A DNA stretch of 64,000 bases, taken from Sacculina carcini. Its lineage: Eukaryota > Arthropoda > Thecostraca > Sacculinidae. The position numbers were made by a program, and so were the translations under genes. The DNA lies in the NCBI GenBank assembly GCA_916048095.2, contig OU696586.1:124001-188000 (forward strand), given 5' to 3'. Below are positions 11,746 to 26,700 of the stretch, in pieces; positions within the stretch are counted from its first letter, which is position 1, and each line of letters starts with the position of its first letter. The notes under the pieces were generated by a model. That model was not told the origin of the DNA and made no database searches. It saw nothing but the letters and a program-made list of their open reading frames with translations.

Positions 11746-14178
11746 TACACTTAGGTAACACTTAGGTAACACTTAGGTAACACTTAGGTAACACTTAGGT
11801 AACACTTAGGTAACACTTAGGTAACACTTAGGTAAGACTTAGGTAACACTTAGGTAACACTTAGGGTACACTTAGGTAACACTTAGGGTACACTTAGGTA
11901 ACACTTGGGTAACACTTAGGTAACACTTGGGACACACTTAGGTAACACTTAGGTAACACTTAGGTAACACTTAGGTAACACTTAGGGCACACTTAGGTAA
12001 CACTTAGGGCACACTTAGGTAACACTTATGTAACACTTAGGTAACATTCATGTAACACTTAGGTAACACTTAGGGCACACTTAGGTAACACTTAGGGCAC
12101 ACTTAGGTAACACTTAGGTAACACTTAGGGCACACTAGGTAACACTTAGGGCACACTTAGGTAACACTTATGTAACACTTAGGTAACATTTATGTAACAC
12201 TTAGGTAACACTTAGGTAACACTTAGGTAACACTTAGGTAACACTTAGGGCACACTTAGGTAACACTTAGGGCACACTTAGGTAACACTTAGGTAACACT
12301 TGAGGCACACTTAGTTAACACTTAGGGCACACTTAGGTAACACTTAGGGCATACTTAGGTAACACTTAGGTAACACTTAGGTAACACTTAGGTAACACTT
12401 AGGTAACACTTAGGTAACACTTAGGGTACACTTAGTTAACACTTAGGGCACACTTAGGTAACACTTAGGTAACACTTAGGTAACACTTAGGGCACACTTA
12501 GGTAACACTTAGGGCACACTTAGGTAACACTTAGGGCACACTTAGGTAACACTTAGGGCACACTTAGGTAACACTTAGGTAACACTTAGGGCACACTAGG
12601 TAACACTTAGGGTACACTTAGGTAACACTTAGGTAACACTTAGGGCACACTTAGGTAACACTTAGGGCACACTTAGGTAACACTTATGTAACACTTAGGT
12701 AACATTTATGTAACACTTAGGTAACACTTAGGTAACACTTAGGTAACACTTAGGTAACACTTAGGGCACACTTAGGTAACACTTAGGGCACACTTAGGTA
12801 ACACTTAGGTAACACTTGAGGCACACTTAGTTAACACTTAGGGCACACTTAGGTAACACTTAGGGCATACTTAGGTAACACTTAGGTAACACTTAGGTAA
12901 CACTTAGGTAACACTTAGGTAACACTTAGGTAACACTTAGGGTACACTTAGTTAACACTTAGGGCACACTTAGGTAACACTTAGGTAACACTTAGGTAAC
13001 ACTTAGGTAACACTTAGGTAACACTTAGGGTACACTTAGGGCACACTTAGGTAACACTTAGGGCACACTTAGGTAACACTTATGTAACACTTAGGTAACA
13101 TTCATGTAACACTTAGGTAACACTTAGGGCACACTTAGGTAACACTTAGGGCACACTTAGGTAACACTTAGGTAACACTTAGGGCACACTTAGGGCACAC
13201 TTAGGCAACACTTAGGGCACACTTAGGTAACACTTAGGGCACACTTAGGTAACACTTAGGGTACACTTAGGTAACACTTAGGTAACACTTAGGGCACACT
13301 TAGGTAACACTTAGGGCACACTTAGGTAACACTTATGTAACACTTAGGTAACATTTATGTAACACTTAGGTAACACTTAGGTAACACTTAGGGTACACTT
13401 AGGTAACACTTAGGTAACACTTAGGTAACACTTAGGTAACACTTAGGTAACACTTAGGTAACACTTAGGTAACACTTAGGTAAGACTTAGGTAACACTTA
13501 GGTAACACTTAGGGTACACTTAGGTAACACTTAGGGTACACTTAGGTAACACTTGGGTAACACTTAGGTAACACTTGGGACACACTTAGGTAACACTTAG
13601 GTAACACTTAGGTAACACTTAGGTAACACTTAGGGCACACTTAGGTAACACTTAGGGCACACTTAGGTAACACTTATGTAACACTTAGGTAACATTCATG
13701 TAACACTTAGGTAACACTTAGGGCACACTTAGGTAACACTTAGGGCACACTTAGGTAACACTTAGGTAACACTTAGGGCACACTAGGTAACACTTAGGGC
13801 ACACTTAGGTAACACTTATGTAACACTTAGGTAACATTTATGTAACACTTAGGTAACACTTAGGTAACACTTAGGTAACACTTAGGTAACACTTAGGGCA
13901 CACTTAGGTAACACTTAGGGCACACTTAGGTAACACTTAGGTAACACTTGAGGCACACTTAGTTAACACTTAGGGCACACTTAGGTAACACTTAGGGCAT
14001 ACTTAGGTAACACTTAGGTAACACTTAGGTAACACTTAGGTAACACTTAGGTAACACTTAGGTAACACTTAGGGTACACTTAGTTAACACTTAGGGCACA
14101 CTTAGGTAACACTTAGGTAACACTTAGGTAACACTTAGGGCACACTTAGGTAACACTTAGGGCACACTTAGGTAACAC
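10875..14178 (+). repeat. Tandem 1,648-bp unit (150 monomers), two copies
   Basis: Two adjacent copies lie at about 10875-12525 and 12525-14178. Paired markers 1,648 bp apart are the 10-bp monomers (10945 with 12593, 12132 with 13780), AGACTTAGGTA (11835 with 13483) and the GGGT-GGGC junction near 11381 and 13029. The value 1,648 is 150 monomers less two single-base deletions per period. Similarity begins near 10875/12518 and ends near 12530/14178, so the copies abut. The second copy and its right flank to 14850 recur at 31.4-33.7 kb. Confidence 0.9.
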
Positions 14179-14850
14179 TTATGTAACACTTAGGTAACAT
14201 TTATGTAACACTTAGGTAACACTTAGGTAACACTTAGGTAACACTTAGGTAACACTTAGGGCACACTTAGGTAACACTTAGGGCACACTTAGGTAACACT
14301 TAGGGCACACTTAGGTAACACTTAGGTAACATTTAGGTAACACTTAGGTAACACTTAGGTAACACTTAGGGCACACTTAGGGCACACTTAGGTAACACTT
14401 AGGTAACACTTAGGTAACACTTAGGTAACACTTGGGTAACACTTAGGTAACACTTAGGTAACACTTATGTAACACTTAGGTAACACTTAGGTAACACTTA
14501 GGTAACACTTAGGTAACACTTAGGTAACACTTAGGTAACACTTAGGTAACACTTAGGTAACACTTAGGTAACACTTAGGGCACACTTAGGGCACACTTAG
14601 GTAACACTTATGTAACACTTAGGTAACACTTAGGTAACACTTAGGGCACACTTAGGTAACACTTAGGGCACACTTAGGTAACACTTAGGTAACACTTGAG
14701 GCACACTTAGTTAACACTTAGGGCACACTTAGGTAACACTTAGGGCATACTTAGGTAACACTTAGGTAACACTTAGGTAACACTTAGGTAACACTTAGGT
14801 AACACTTAGGTAACACTTAGGTAACACTTAGGTAACACTTAGGTAACACT
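12518..14850 (+). repeat. Segmental duplicate B (second copy at 31.41-33.74 kb)
   Basis: This 2.3 kb block matches 31408-33740 at a constant offset of 18,890 bp (1,718 monomers less eight deletions). The 10-bp monomers at 12593 and 13780 match 31483 and 32670, keeping their 1,187-bp spacing. The rare ACATTTAGGTA monomer at 14329 matches 33219; I found it nowhere else. Similarity starts at the junction of the two 1,648-bp copies and fails near 14854, where this copy turns to GGGC while the other continues canonical. Confidence 0.88.
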
Positions 14851-17378
14851 TAGGGCACACTTAGGTAACACTTAGGGCACACTTAGGTAACACTTATGTA
14901 ACACTTAGGTAACATTCATGTAACACTTAGGTAACACTTAGGTAACACTTAGGTAACACTTAGGTAACACTTAGGGCACACTTAGGTAACACTTAGGTAA
15001 CACTTGAGGCACACTTAGTTAACACTTAGGGCACACTTAGGTAACACTTAGGGCATACTTAGGTAACACTTAGGTAACACTTAGGTAACACTTAGGTAAC
15101 ACTTAGGTAACACTTAGGTAACACTTAGGTAACACTTAGGTAACACTTAGGGTACACTTAGTTAACACTTAGGGCACACTTAGGTAACACTTAGGTAACA
15201 CTTAGGGTACACTTAGTTAACACTTAGGGCACACTTAGGTAACACTTAGTTAACACTTAGGGTACACTTAGGTAACACTTAGGTAACACTTAGGTAACAC
15301 TTAGGTAACACTTAGGTAACACTTAGGTAAGACTTAGGTAACACTTAGGTAACACTTAGGGTACACTTAGGTAACACTTAGGGTACACTTAGGTAACACT
15401 TAGGTAACACTTAGGTAACACTTAGGACACACTTAGGTAACACTTAGGTAACACTTAGGTAACACTTAGGTAACACTTAGGGCACACTTAGGTAACACTT
15501 AGGGCACACTTAGGTAACACTTATGTAACACTTAGGTAACATTCATGTAACACTTAGGTAACACTTAGGGCACACTTAGGTAACACTTAGGGCACACTTA
15601 GGTAACACTTAGGGCACACTTAGGTAACACTTAGGTAACACTTAGGTAACACTTAGGTAACACTTGAGGCACACTTAGTTAACACTTAGGGCACACTTAG
15701 GTAACACTTAGGGCATACTTAGGTAACACTTAGGTAACACTTAGGTAACACTTAGGTAACACTTAGGTAACACTTAGGTAACACTTAGGGCACACTTAGT
15801 TAACACTTAGGGCACACTTAGGTAACACTTAGGTAACACTTAGGTAACACTTAGGGCACACTTAGGTAACACTTAGGGCACACTTAGGTAACACTTATGT
15901 AACACTTAGGTAACATTTATGTAACACTTAGGTAACACTTAGGTAACACTTAGGTAACACTTAGGTAACACTTAGGGCACACTTAGGTAACACTTAGGGC
16001 ACACTTAGGTAACACTTAGGTAACACTTGAGGCACACTTAGTTAACACTTAGGGCACACTTAGGTAACACTTAGGGCATACTTAGGTAACACTTAGGTAA
16101 CACTTAGGTAACACTTAGGTAACACTTAGGTAACACTTAGGTAACACTTAGGTAACACTTAGGGCACACTTAGTTAACACTTAGGGCACACTTAGGTAAC
16201 ACTTAGGTAACACTTAGGGCACACTTAGGTAACACTTAGGGCACACTTAGGTAACACTTAGGGTACACTTAGGTAACACTTAGGTAACACTTAGGGCACA
16301 CTTAGGTAACACTTAGGGCACACTTAGGTAACACTTATGTAACACTTAGGTAACATTTATGTAACACTTAGGTAACACTTAGGTAACACTTAGGTAACAC
16401 TTAGGTAACACTTAGGGCACACTTAGGTAACACTTAGGGCACACTTAGGTAACACTTAGGTAACACTTGAGGCACACTTAGTTAACACTTAGGGTACACT
16501 TAGTTAACACTTAGGGCACACTTAGGTAACACTTAGGTAACACTTAGGGCACACTTAGGTAACACTTAGGGCACACTTAGGTAACACTTATGTAACACTT
16601 AGGTAACATTTATGTAACACTTAGGTAACACTTAGGTAACACTTAGGTAACACTTAGGTAACACTTAGGGCACACTTAGGTAACACTTAGGGCATACTTA
16701 GGTAACACTTAGGGCACACTTAGGTAACACTTAGGGCACACTTAGGTAACACTTAGGGCACACTTAGGTAACACTTAGGGCACACTTAGGTAACACTTAG
16801 GTAACACTTGAGGCACACTTAGTTAACACTTAGGGTACACTTAGTTAACACTTAGGGCACACTTAGGTAACACTTAGGTAACACTTAGGGCACACTTAGG
16901 TAACACTTAGGGCACACTTAGGTAACACTTATGTAACACTTAGGTAACATTTATGTAACACTTAGGTAACACTTAGGTAACACTTAGGTAAGACTTAGGT
17001 AACACTTAGGTAACACTTAGGGTACACTTAGGTAACACTTAGGGTACACTTAGGTAACACTTAGGTAACACTTAGGGCACACTTAGGTAACACTTAGGGC
17101 ACACTTAGGTAACACTTATGTAACACTTAGGTAACATTCATGTAACACTTAGGTAACACTTAGGGCACACTTAGGTAACACTTAGGGCACACTTAGGTAA
17201 CACTTAGGTAACACTTAGGGCACACTTAGGCAACACTTAGGGCACACTTAGGTAACACTTAGGGTACACTTAGGTAACACTTAGGTAACACTTAGGGCAC
17301 ACTTAGGTAACACTTAGGTAACACTTAGGTAACACTTAGGGCACACTTAGGTAACACTTAGGGCACACTTAGGTAACA
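14820..17378 (+). repeat. Second copy of segmental duplicate A
   Basis: This block copies 5.2-7.8 kb at an offset of 9,598 bp. It starts where duplicate B ends (about 14,820-14,850) and runs into the first 6,597-bp unit, whose left edge is near 17080. CTTGAGGC markers lie at 15004, 15664, 16027 and 16467, and AGACTTAGGTA at 15330 and 16991. It contains no 10-bp monomer, in line with its likely source left of 8 kb. Confidence 0.85.
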
Positions 17379-20300
17379 CTTATGTAACACTTAGGTAACA
17401 TTCATGTAACACTTAGGTAACACTTAGGGCACACTTAGGTAACACTTAGGGCACACTTAGGTAACACTTAGGTAACACTTAGGGCACACTAGGTAACACT
17501 TAGGGTACACTTAGGTAACACTTAGGTAACACTTAGGGCACACTTAGGTAACACTTAGGGCACACTTAGGTAACACTTATGTAACACTTAGGTAACATTT
17601 ATGTAACACTTAGGTAACACTTAGGTAACACTTAGGTAACACTTAGGTAACACTTAGGGCACACTTAGGTAACACTTAGGGCACACTTAGGTAACACTTA
17701 GGTAACACTTGAGGCACACTTAGTTAACACTTAGGGCACACTTAGGTAACACTTAGGGCATACTTAGGTAACACTTAGGTAACACTTAGGTAACACTTAG
17801 GTAACACTTAGGTAACACTTAGGTAACACTTAGGGTACACTTAGTTAACACTTAGGGCACACTTAGGTAACACTTAGGTAACACTTAGGTAACACTTAGG
17901 GCACACTTAGGTAACACTTAGGGCACACTTAGGTAACACTTATGTAACACTTAGGTAACATTTATGTAACACTTAGGTAACACTTAGGTAATACTTAGGT
18001 AACACTTAGGTAACACTTAGGGTACACTTAGGTAACACTTAGGGCACACTTAGGTAACACTTAGGGCACACTTAGGTAACACTTAGGTAACACTTAGGTA
18101 ACACTTAGGTAACACTTAGGTAACACTTAGGGCACACTTAGGGCACACTTAGGTAACACTTAGGTAACACTTAGGTAACACTTGGGTAACACTTAGGTAA
18201 CACTTAGGTAACACTTATGTAACACTTAGGTAACACTTAGGTAACACTTAGGTAACACTTATGTAACACTTAGGTAACACTTAGGTAACACTTAGGGCAC
18301 ACTTAGGTAACACTTAGGGCACACTTAGGTAACACTTAGGTAACACTTAGGTAACACTTAGGTAACACTTAGGGCACACTTAGGGCACACTTAGGTAACA
18401 CTTATGTAACACTTAGGTAACACTTAGGTAACACTTAGGGCACACTTAGGTAACACTTAGGGCACACTTAGGTAACACTTAGGTAACACTTGAGGCACAC
18501 TTAGTTAACACTTAGGGCACACTTAGGTAACACTTAGGGCATACTTAGGTAACACTTAGGTAACACTTAGGTAACACTTAGGTAACACTTAGGTAACACT
18601 TAGGTAACACTTAGGTAACACTTAGGGCACACTTAGTTAACACTTAGGGAACACTTAGGTAACACTTAGGTAACACTTAGGTAACACTTAGGTAACACTT
18701 AGGGCACACTTAGGTAACACTTAGGGCACACTTAGGTAACACTTATGTAACACTTAGGTAACATTTATGTAACACTTAGGTAACACTTAGGGCACACTTA
18801 GGTAACACTTAGGGCACACTTAGGCAACACTTAGGGCACACTTAGGTAACACTTAGGGCACACTTAGGTAACACTTAGGGTACACTTAGGTAACACTTAG
18901 GTAACACTTAGGGCACACTTAGGTAACACTTAGGTAACACTTAGGGCACACTTAGGTAACACTTAGGGCATACTTAGGTAACACTTATGTAACACTTAGG
19001 TAACATTTATGTAACACTTAGGTAACACTTAGGTAACACTTAGGTAACACTTAGGTAACACTTAGGGCACACTTAGGTAACACTTAGGGCACACTTAGGT
19101 AACACTTAGGTAACACTTGAGGCACACTTAGTTAACACTTAGGGCACACTTAGGTAACACTTAGGGCATACTTAGGTAACACTTAGGTAACACTTAGGTA
19201 ACACTTAGGTAACACTTAGGTAACACTTAGGTAACACTTAGGTAACACTTAGGGCACACTTAGTTAACACTTAGGGCACACTTAGGTAACACTTAGGTAA
19301 CACTTAGGTAACACTTAGGGCACACTTAGGTAACACTTAGGGCACACTTAGGGCACACTTAGGTAACACTTAGGGCACACTTAGGTAACACTTAGGTAAC
19401 ACTTGGGTAACACTTAGGTAACACTTAGGTAACACTTATGTAACACTTAGGTAACACTTAGGTAACACTTAGGTAACACTTAGGTAACACTTAGGTAACA
19501 CTTAGGGCACACTTAGTTAACACTTAGGGAACACTTAGGTAACACTTAGGTAACACTTAGGTAACACTTAGGGCACACTTAGGTAACACTTAGGGCACAC
19601 TTAGGTAACACTTATGTAACACTTAGGTAACATTTATGTAACACTTAGGTAACACTTAGGGCACACTTAGGTAACACTTAGGGCACACTTAGGCAACACT
19701 TAGGGCACACTTAGGTAACACTTAGGGCACACTTAGGTAACACTTAGGGTACACTTAGGTAACACTTAGGTAACACTTAGGGCACACTTAGGTAACACTT
19801 AGGGCACACTTAGGTAACACTTATGTAACACTTAGGTAACATTTATGTAACACTTAGGTAACACTTAGGTAACACTTAGGGTACACTTAGGTAACACTTA
19901 GGTAACACTTAGGTAACACTTAGGTAACACTTAGGTAACACTTAGGTAACACTTAGGTAACACTTAGGTAAGACTTAGGTAACACTTAGGTAACACTTAG
20001 GGTACACTTAGGTAACACTTAGGGTACACTTAGGTAACACTTGGGTAACACTTAGGTAACACTTGGGACACACTTAGGTAACACTTAGGTAACACTTAGG
20101 TAACACTTAGGTAACACTTAGGGCACACTTAGGTAACACTTAGGGCACACTTAGGTAACACTTATGTAACACTTAGGTAACATTCATGTAACACTTAGGT
20201 AACACTTAGGGCACACTTAGGTAACACTTAGGGCACACTTAGGTAACACTTAGGTAACACTTAGGGCACACTAGGTAACACTTAGGGTACACTTAGGTAA

Positions 20301-23300
20301 CACTTAGGTAACACTTAGGGCACACTTAGGTAACACTTAGGGCACACTTAGGTAACACTTATGTAACACTTAGGTAACATTTATGTAACACTTAGGTAAC
20401 ACTTAGGTAACACTTAGGTAACACTTAGGTAACACTTAGGGCACACTTAGGTAACACTTAGGGCACACTTAGGTAACACTTAGGTAACACTTGAGGCACA
20501 CTTAGTTAACACTTAGGGCACACTTAGGTAACACTTAGGGCATACTTAGGTAACACTTAGGTAACACTTAGGTAACACTTAGGTAACACTTAGGTAACAC
20601 TTAGGTAACACTTAGGGTACACTTAGTTAACACTTAGGGCACACTTAGGTAACACTTAGGTAACACTTAGGTAACACTTAGGTAACACTTAGGTAACACT
20701 TAGGGTACACTTAGGGCACACTTAGGTAACACTTAGGGCACACTTAGGTAACACTTATGTAACACTTAGGTAACATTCATGTAACACTTAGGTAACACTT
20801 AGGGCACACTTAGGTAACACTTAGGGCACACTTAGGTAACACTTAGGTAACACTTAGGGCACACTTAGGGCACACTTAGGCAACACTTAGGGCACACTTA
20901 GGTAACACTTAGGGCACACTTAGGTAACACTTAGGGTACACTTAGGTAACACTTAGGTAACACTTAGGGCACACTTAGGTAACACTTAGGGCACACTTAG
21001 GTAACACTTATGTAACACTTAGGTAACATTTATGTAACACTTAGGTAACACTTAGGTAACACTTAGGGCACACTTAGGTAACACTTAGGGCATACTTAGG
21101 TAACACTTAGGTAACACTTAGGTAACACTTAGGTAACACTTAGGTAACACTTAGGTAACACTTAGGTAACACTTAGGTAACACTTGAGGCACACTTAGTT
21201 AACACTTAGGGCACACTTAGTTAACACTTAGGGCACACTTAGGTAACACTTAGGTAACACTTAGGGCACACTTAGGTAACACTTAGGGCACACTTAGGTA
21301 ACACTTATGTAACACTTAGGTAACATTTATGTAACACTTAGGTAACACTTAGGTAACACTTAGGTAACACTTAGGTAACACTTAGGGCACACTTAGGTAA
21401 CACTTAGGGCATACTTAGGTAACACTTAGGGCACACTTAGGTAACACTTAGGGCACACTTAGGTAACACTTAGGGCACACTTAGGTAACACTTAGGGCAC
21501 ACTTAGGTAACACTTAGGTAACACTTGAGGCACACTTAGTTAACACTTAGGGTACACTTAGTTAACACTTAGGGCACACTTAGGTAACACTTAGGTAACA
21601 CTTAGGGCACACTTAGGTAACACTTAGGGCACACTTAGGTAACACTTATGTAACACTTAGGTAACATTTATGTAACACTTAGGTAACACTTAGGTAACAC
21701 TTAGGTAAGACTTAGGTAACACTTAGGTAACACTTAGGGTACACTTAGGTAACACTTAGGGTACACTTAGGTAACACTTAGGTAACACTTAGGGCACACT
21801 TAGGTAACACTTAGGGCACACTTAGGTAACACTTATGTAACACTTAGGTAACATTCATGTAACACTTAGGTAACACTTAGGGCACACTTAGGTAACACTT
21901 AGGGCACACTTAGGTAACACTTAGGTAACACTTAGGGCACACTTAGGCAACACTTAGGGCACACTTAGGTAACACTTAGGGCACACTTAGGTAACACTTA
22001 GGTAACACTTAGGGCACACTTAGGTAACACTTAGGTAACACTTAGGTAACACTTAGGGCACACTTAGGTAACACTTAGGGCACACTTAGGTAACACTTAG
22101 GTAACACTTGAGGCACACTTAGTTAACACTTAGGGCACACTTAGGTAACACTTAGGGCATACTTAGGTAACACTTAGGGCACACTTAGGTAACATTTATG
22201 TAACACTTAGGTAACACTTAGGTAACACTTAGGTAACACTTAGGTAACACTTAGGGCACACTTAGGTAACACTTAGGGCACACTTAGGTAACACTTAGGT
22301 AACACTTAGGTAACACTTAGGTAACACTTAGGGCACACTTAGGTAACACTTAGGGCACACTTAGGTAACACTTATGTAACACTTAGGTAACATTCATGTA
22401 ACACTTAGGTAACACTTAGGGCACACTTAGGTAACACTTAGGGCACACTTAGGTAACACTTAGGTAACACTTAGGGCACACTAGGTAACACTTAGGGCAT
22501 ACTTAGGTAACACTTAGGTAACACTTAGGTAACACTTAGGTAACACTTAGGTAACACTTAGGTAACACTTAGGTAACACTTAGGTAACACTTGAGGCACA
22601 CTTAGTTAACACTTAGGTAACACTTAGGGCACACTTAGGTAACACTTAGGGCACACTTAGGTAACACTTAGGGCACACTTAGGTAACACTTAGGTAACAC
22701 TTGAGGCACACTTAGTTAACACTTAGGGCACACTTAGGTAACACTTAGGGCATACTTAGGTAACACTTAGGTAACACTTAGGTAACACTTAGGTAACACT
22801 TAGGTAACACTTAGGTAACACTTAGGGTACACTTAGTTAACACTTAGGGCACACTTAGGTAACACTTAGGTAACACTTAGGTAACACTTAGGGCACACTT
22901 AGGTAACACTTAGGGCACACTTAGGTAACACTTATGTAACACTTAGGTAACATTTATGTAACACTTAGGTAACACTTAGGTAATACTTAGGTAACACTTA
23001 GGTAACACTTAGGGTACACTTAGGTAACACTTAGGGCACACTTAGGTAACACTTAGGGCACACTTAGGTAACACTTAGGTAACACTTAGGTAACACTTAG
23101 GTAACACTTAGGTAACACTTAGGGCACACTTAGGGCACACTTAGGTAACACTTAGGTAACACTTAGGTAACACTTGGGTAACACTTAGGTAACACTTAGG
23201 TAACACTTATGTAACACTTAGGTAACACTTAGGTAACACTTAGGTAACACTTATGTAACACTTAGGTAACACTTAGGTAACACTTAGGGCACACTTAGGT

Positions 23301-23700
23301 AACACTTAGGGCACACTTAGGTAACACTTAGGTAACACTTAGGTAACACTTAGGTAACACTTAGGGCACACTTAGGGCACACTTAGGTAACACTTATGTA
23401 ACACTTAGGTAACACTTAGGTAACACTTAGGGCACACTTAGGTAACACTTAGGGCACACTTAGGTAACACTTAGGTAACACTTGAGGCACACTTAGTTAA
23501 CACTTAGGGCACACTTAGGTAACACTTAGGGCATACTTAGGTAACACTTAGGTAACACTTAGGTAACACTTAGGTAACACTTAGGTAACACTTAGGTAAC
23601 ACTTAGGTAACACTTAGGGCACACTTAGTTAACACTTAGGGAACACTTAGGTAACACTTAGGTAACACTTAGGTAACACTTAGGTAACACTTAGGGCACA
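17080..23700 (+). repeat. 6,597-bp higher-order unit, copy 1 (600 monomers)
   Basis: This is the left member of the largest tandem duplication in the window. Marker pairs at exactly 6,597 bp are the GGCA monomer (C at 17231 and 23828), 10-bp monomers (17486/24083, 20268/26865, 22478/29075), ATACTTAGGTA after a canonical monomer (17991/24588, 22983/29580) and AGACTTAGGTA (19971/26568, 21708/28305). The value 6,597 is 600 monomers less three deletions. Similarity starts near 17080/23677 and ends near 23710/30307, so the two copies abut. Substitutions seen between copies include 21093 T versus C, 21212 C versus T and 22500 T versus C; I noticed only a few in total. Confidence 0.92.
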
Positions 23701-26700
23701 CTTAGGTAACACTTATGTAACACTTAGGTAACATTCATGTAACACTTAGGTAACACTTAGGGCACACTTAGGTAACACTTAGGGCACACTTAGGTAACAC
23801 TTAGGTAACACTTAGGGCACACTTAGGCAACACTTAGGGCACACTTAGGTAACACTTAGGGTACACTTAGGTAACACTTAGGTAACACTTAGGGCACACT
23901 TAGGTAACACTTAGGTAACACTTAGGTAACACTTAGGGCACACTTAGGTAACACTTAGGGCACACTTAGGTAACACTTATGTAACACTTAGGTAACATTC
24001 ATGTAACACTTAGGTAACACTTAGGGCACACTTAGGTAACACTTAGGGCACACTTAGGTAACACTTAGGTAACACTTAGGGCACACTAGGTAACACTTAG
24101 GGTACACTTAGGTAACACTTAGGTAACACTTAGGGCACACTTAGGTAACACTTAGGGCACACTTAGGTAACACTTATGTAACACTTAGGTAACATTTATG
24201 TAACACTTAGGTAACACTTAGGTAACACTTAGGTAACACTTAGGTAACACTTAGGGCACACTTAGGTAACACTTAGGGCACACTTAGGTAACACTTAGGT
24301 AACACTTGAGGCACACTTAGTTAACACTTAGGGCACACTTAGGTAACACTTAGGGCATACTTAGGTAACACTTAGGTAACACTTAGGTAACACTTAGGTA
24401 ACACTTAGGTAACACTTAGGTAACACTTAGGGTACACTTAGTTAACACTTAGGGCACACTTAGGTAACACTTAGGTAACACTTAGGTAACACTTAGGGCA
24501 CACTTAGGTAACACTTAGGGCACACTTAGGTAACACTTATGTAACACTTAGGTAACATTTATGTAACACTTAGGTAACACTTAGGTAATACTTAGGTAAC
24601 ACTTAGGTAACACTTAGGGTACACTTAGGTAACACTTAGGGCACACTTAGGTAACACTTAGGGCACACTTAGGTAACACTTAGGTAACACTTAGGTAACA
24701 CTTAGGTAACACTTAGGTAACACTTAGGGCACACTTAGGGCACACTTAGGTAACACTTAGGTAACACTTAGGTAACACTTGGGTAACACTTAGGTAACAC
24801 TTAGGTAACACTTATGTAACACTTAGGTAACACTTAGGTAACACTTAGGTAACACTTATGTAACACTTAGGTAACACTTAGGTAACACTTAGGGCACACT
24901 TAGGTAACACTTAGGGCACACTTAGGTAACACTTAGGTAACACTTAGGTAACACTTAGGTAACACTTAGGGCACACTTAGGGCACACTTAGGTAACACTT
25001 ATGTAACACTTAGGTAACACTTAGGTAACACTTAGGGCACACTTAGGTAACACTTAGGGCACACTTAGGTAACACTTAGGTAACACTTGAGGCACACTTA
25101 GTTAACACTTAGGGCACACTTAGGTAACACTTAGGGCATACTTAGGTAACACTTAGGTAACACTTAGGTAACACTTAGGTAACACTTAGGTAACACTTAG
25201 GTAACACTTAGGTAACACTTAGGGCACACTTAGTTAACACTTAGGGAACACTTAGGTAACACTTAGGTAACACTTAGGTAACACTTAGGTAACACTTAGG
25301 GCACACTTAGGTAACACTTAGGGCACACTTAGGTAACACTTATGTAACACTTAGGTAACATTTATGTAACACTTAGGTAACACTTAGGGCACACTTAGGT
25401 AACACTTAGGGCACACTTAGGCAACACTTAGGGCACACTTAGGTAACACTTAGGGCACACTTAGGTAACACTTAGGGTACACTTAGGTAACACTTAGGTA
25501 ACACTTAGGGCACACTTAGGTAACACTTAGGTAACACTTAGGGCACACTTAGGTAACACTTAGGGCATACTTAGGTAACACTTATGTAACACTTAGGTAA
25601 CATTTATGTAACACTTAGGTAACACTTAGGTAACACTTAGGTAACACTTAGGTAACACTTAGGGCACACTTAGGTAACACTTAGGGCACACTTAGGTAAC
25701 ACTTAGGTAACACTTGAGGCACACTTAGTTAACACTTAGGGCACACTTAGGTAACACTTAGGGCATACTTAGGTAACACTTAGGTAACACTTAGGTAACA
25801 CTTAGGTAACACTTAGGTAACACTTAGGTAACACTTAGGTAACACTTAGGGCACACTTAGTTAACACTTAGGGCACACTTAGGTAACACTTAGGTAACAC
25901 TTAGGTAACACTTAGGGCACACTTAGGTAACACTTAGGGCACACTTAGGGCACACTTAGGTAACACTTAGGGCACACTTAGGTAACACTTAGGTAACACT
26001 TGGGTAACACTTAGGTAACACTTAGGTAACACTTATGTAACACTTAGGTAACACTTAGGTAACACTTAGGTAACACTTAGGTAACACTTAGGTAACACTT
26101 AGGGCACACTTAGTTAACACTTAGGGAACACTTAGGTAACACTTAGGTAACACTTAGGTAACACTTAGGGCACACTTAGGTAACACTTAGGGCACACTTA
26201 GGTAACACTTATGTAACACTTAGGTAACATTTATGTAACACTTAGGTAACACTTAGGGCACACTTAGGTAACACTTAGGGCACACTTAGGCAACACTTAG
26301 GGCACACTTAGGTAACACTTAGGGCACACTTAGGTAACACTTAGGGTACACTTAGGTAACACTTAGGTAACACTTAGGGCACACTTAGGTAACACTTAGG
26401 GCACACTTAGGTAACACTTATGTAACACTTAGGTAACATTTATGTAACACTTAGGTAACACTTAGGTAACACTTAGGGTACACTTAGGTAACACTTAGGT
26501 AACACTTAGGTAACACTTAGGTAACACTTAGGTAACACTTAGGTAACACTTAGGTAACACTTAGGTAAGACTTAGGTAACACTTAGGTAACACTTAGGGT
26601 ACACTTAGGTAACACTTAGGGTACACTTAGGTAACACTTGGGTAACACTTAGGTAACACTTGGGACACACTTAGGTAACACTTAGGTAACACTTAGGTAA

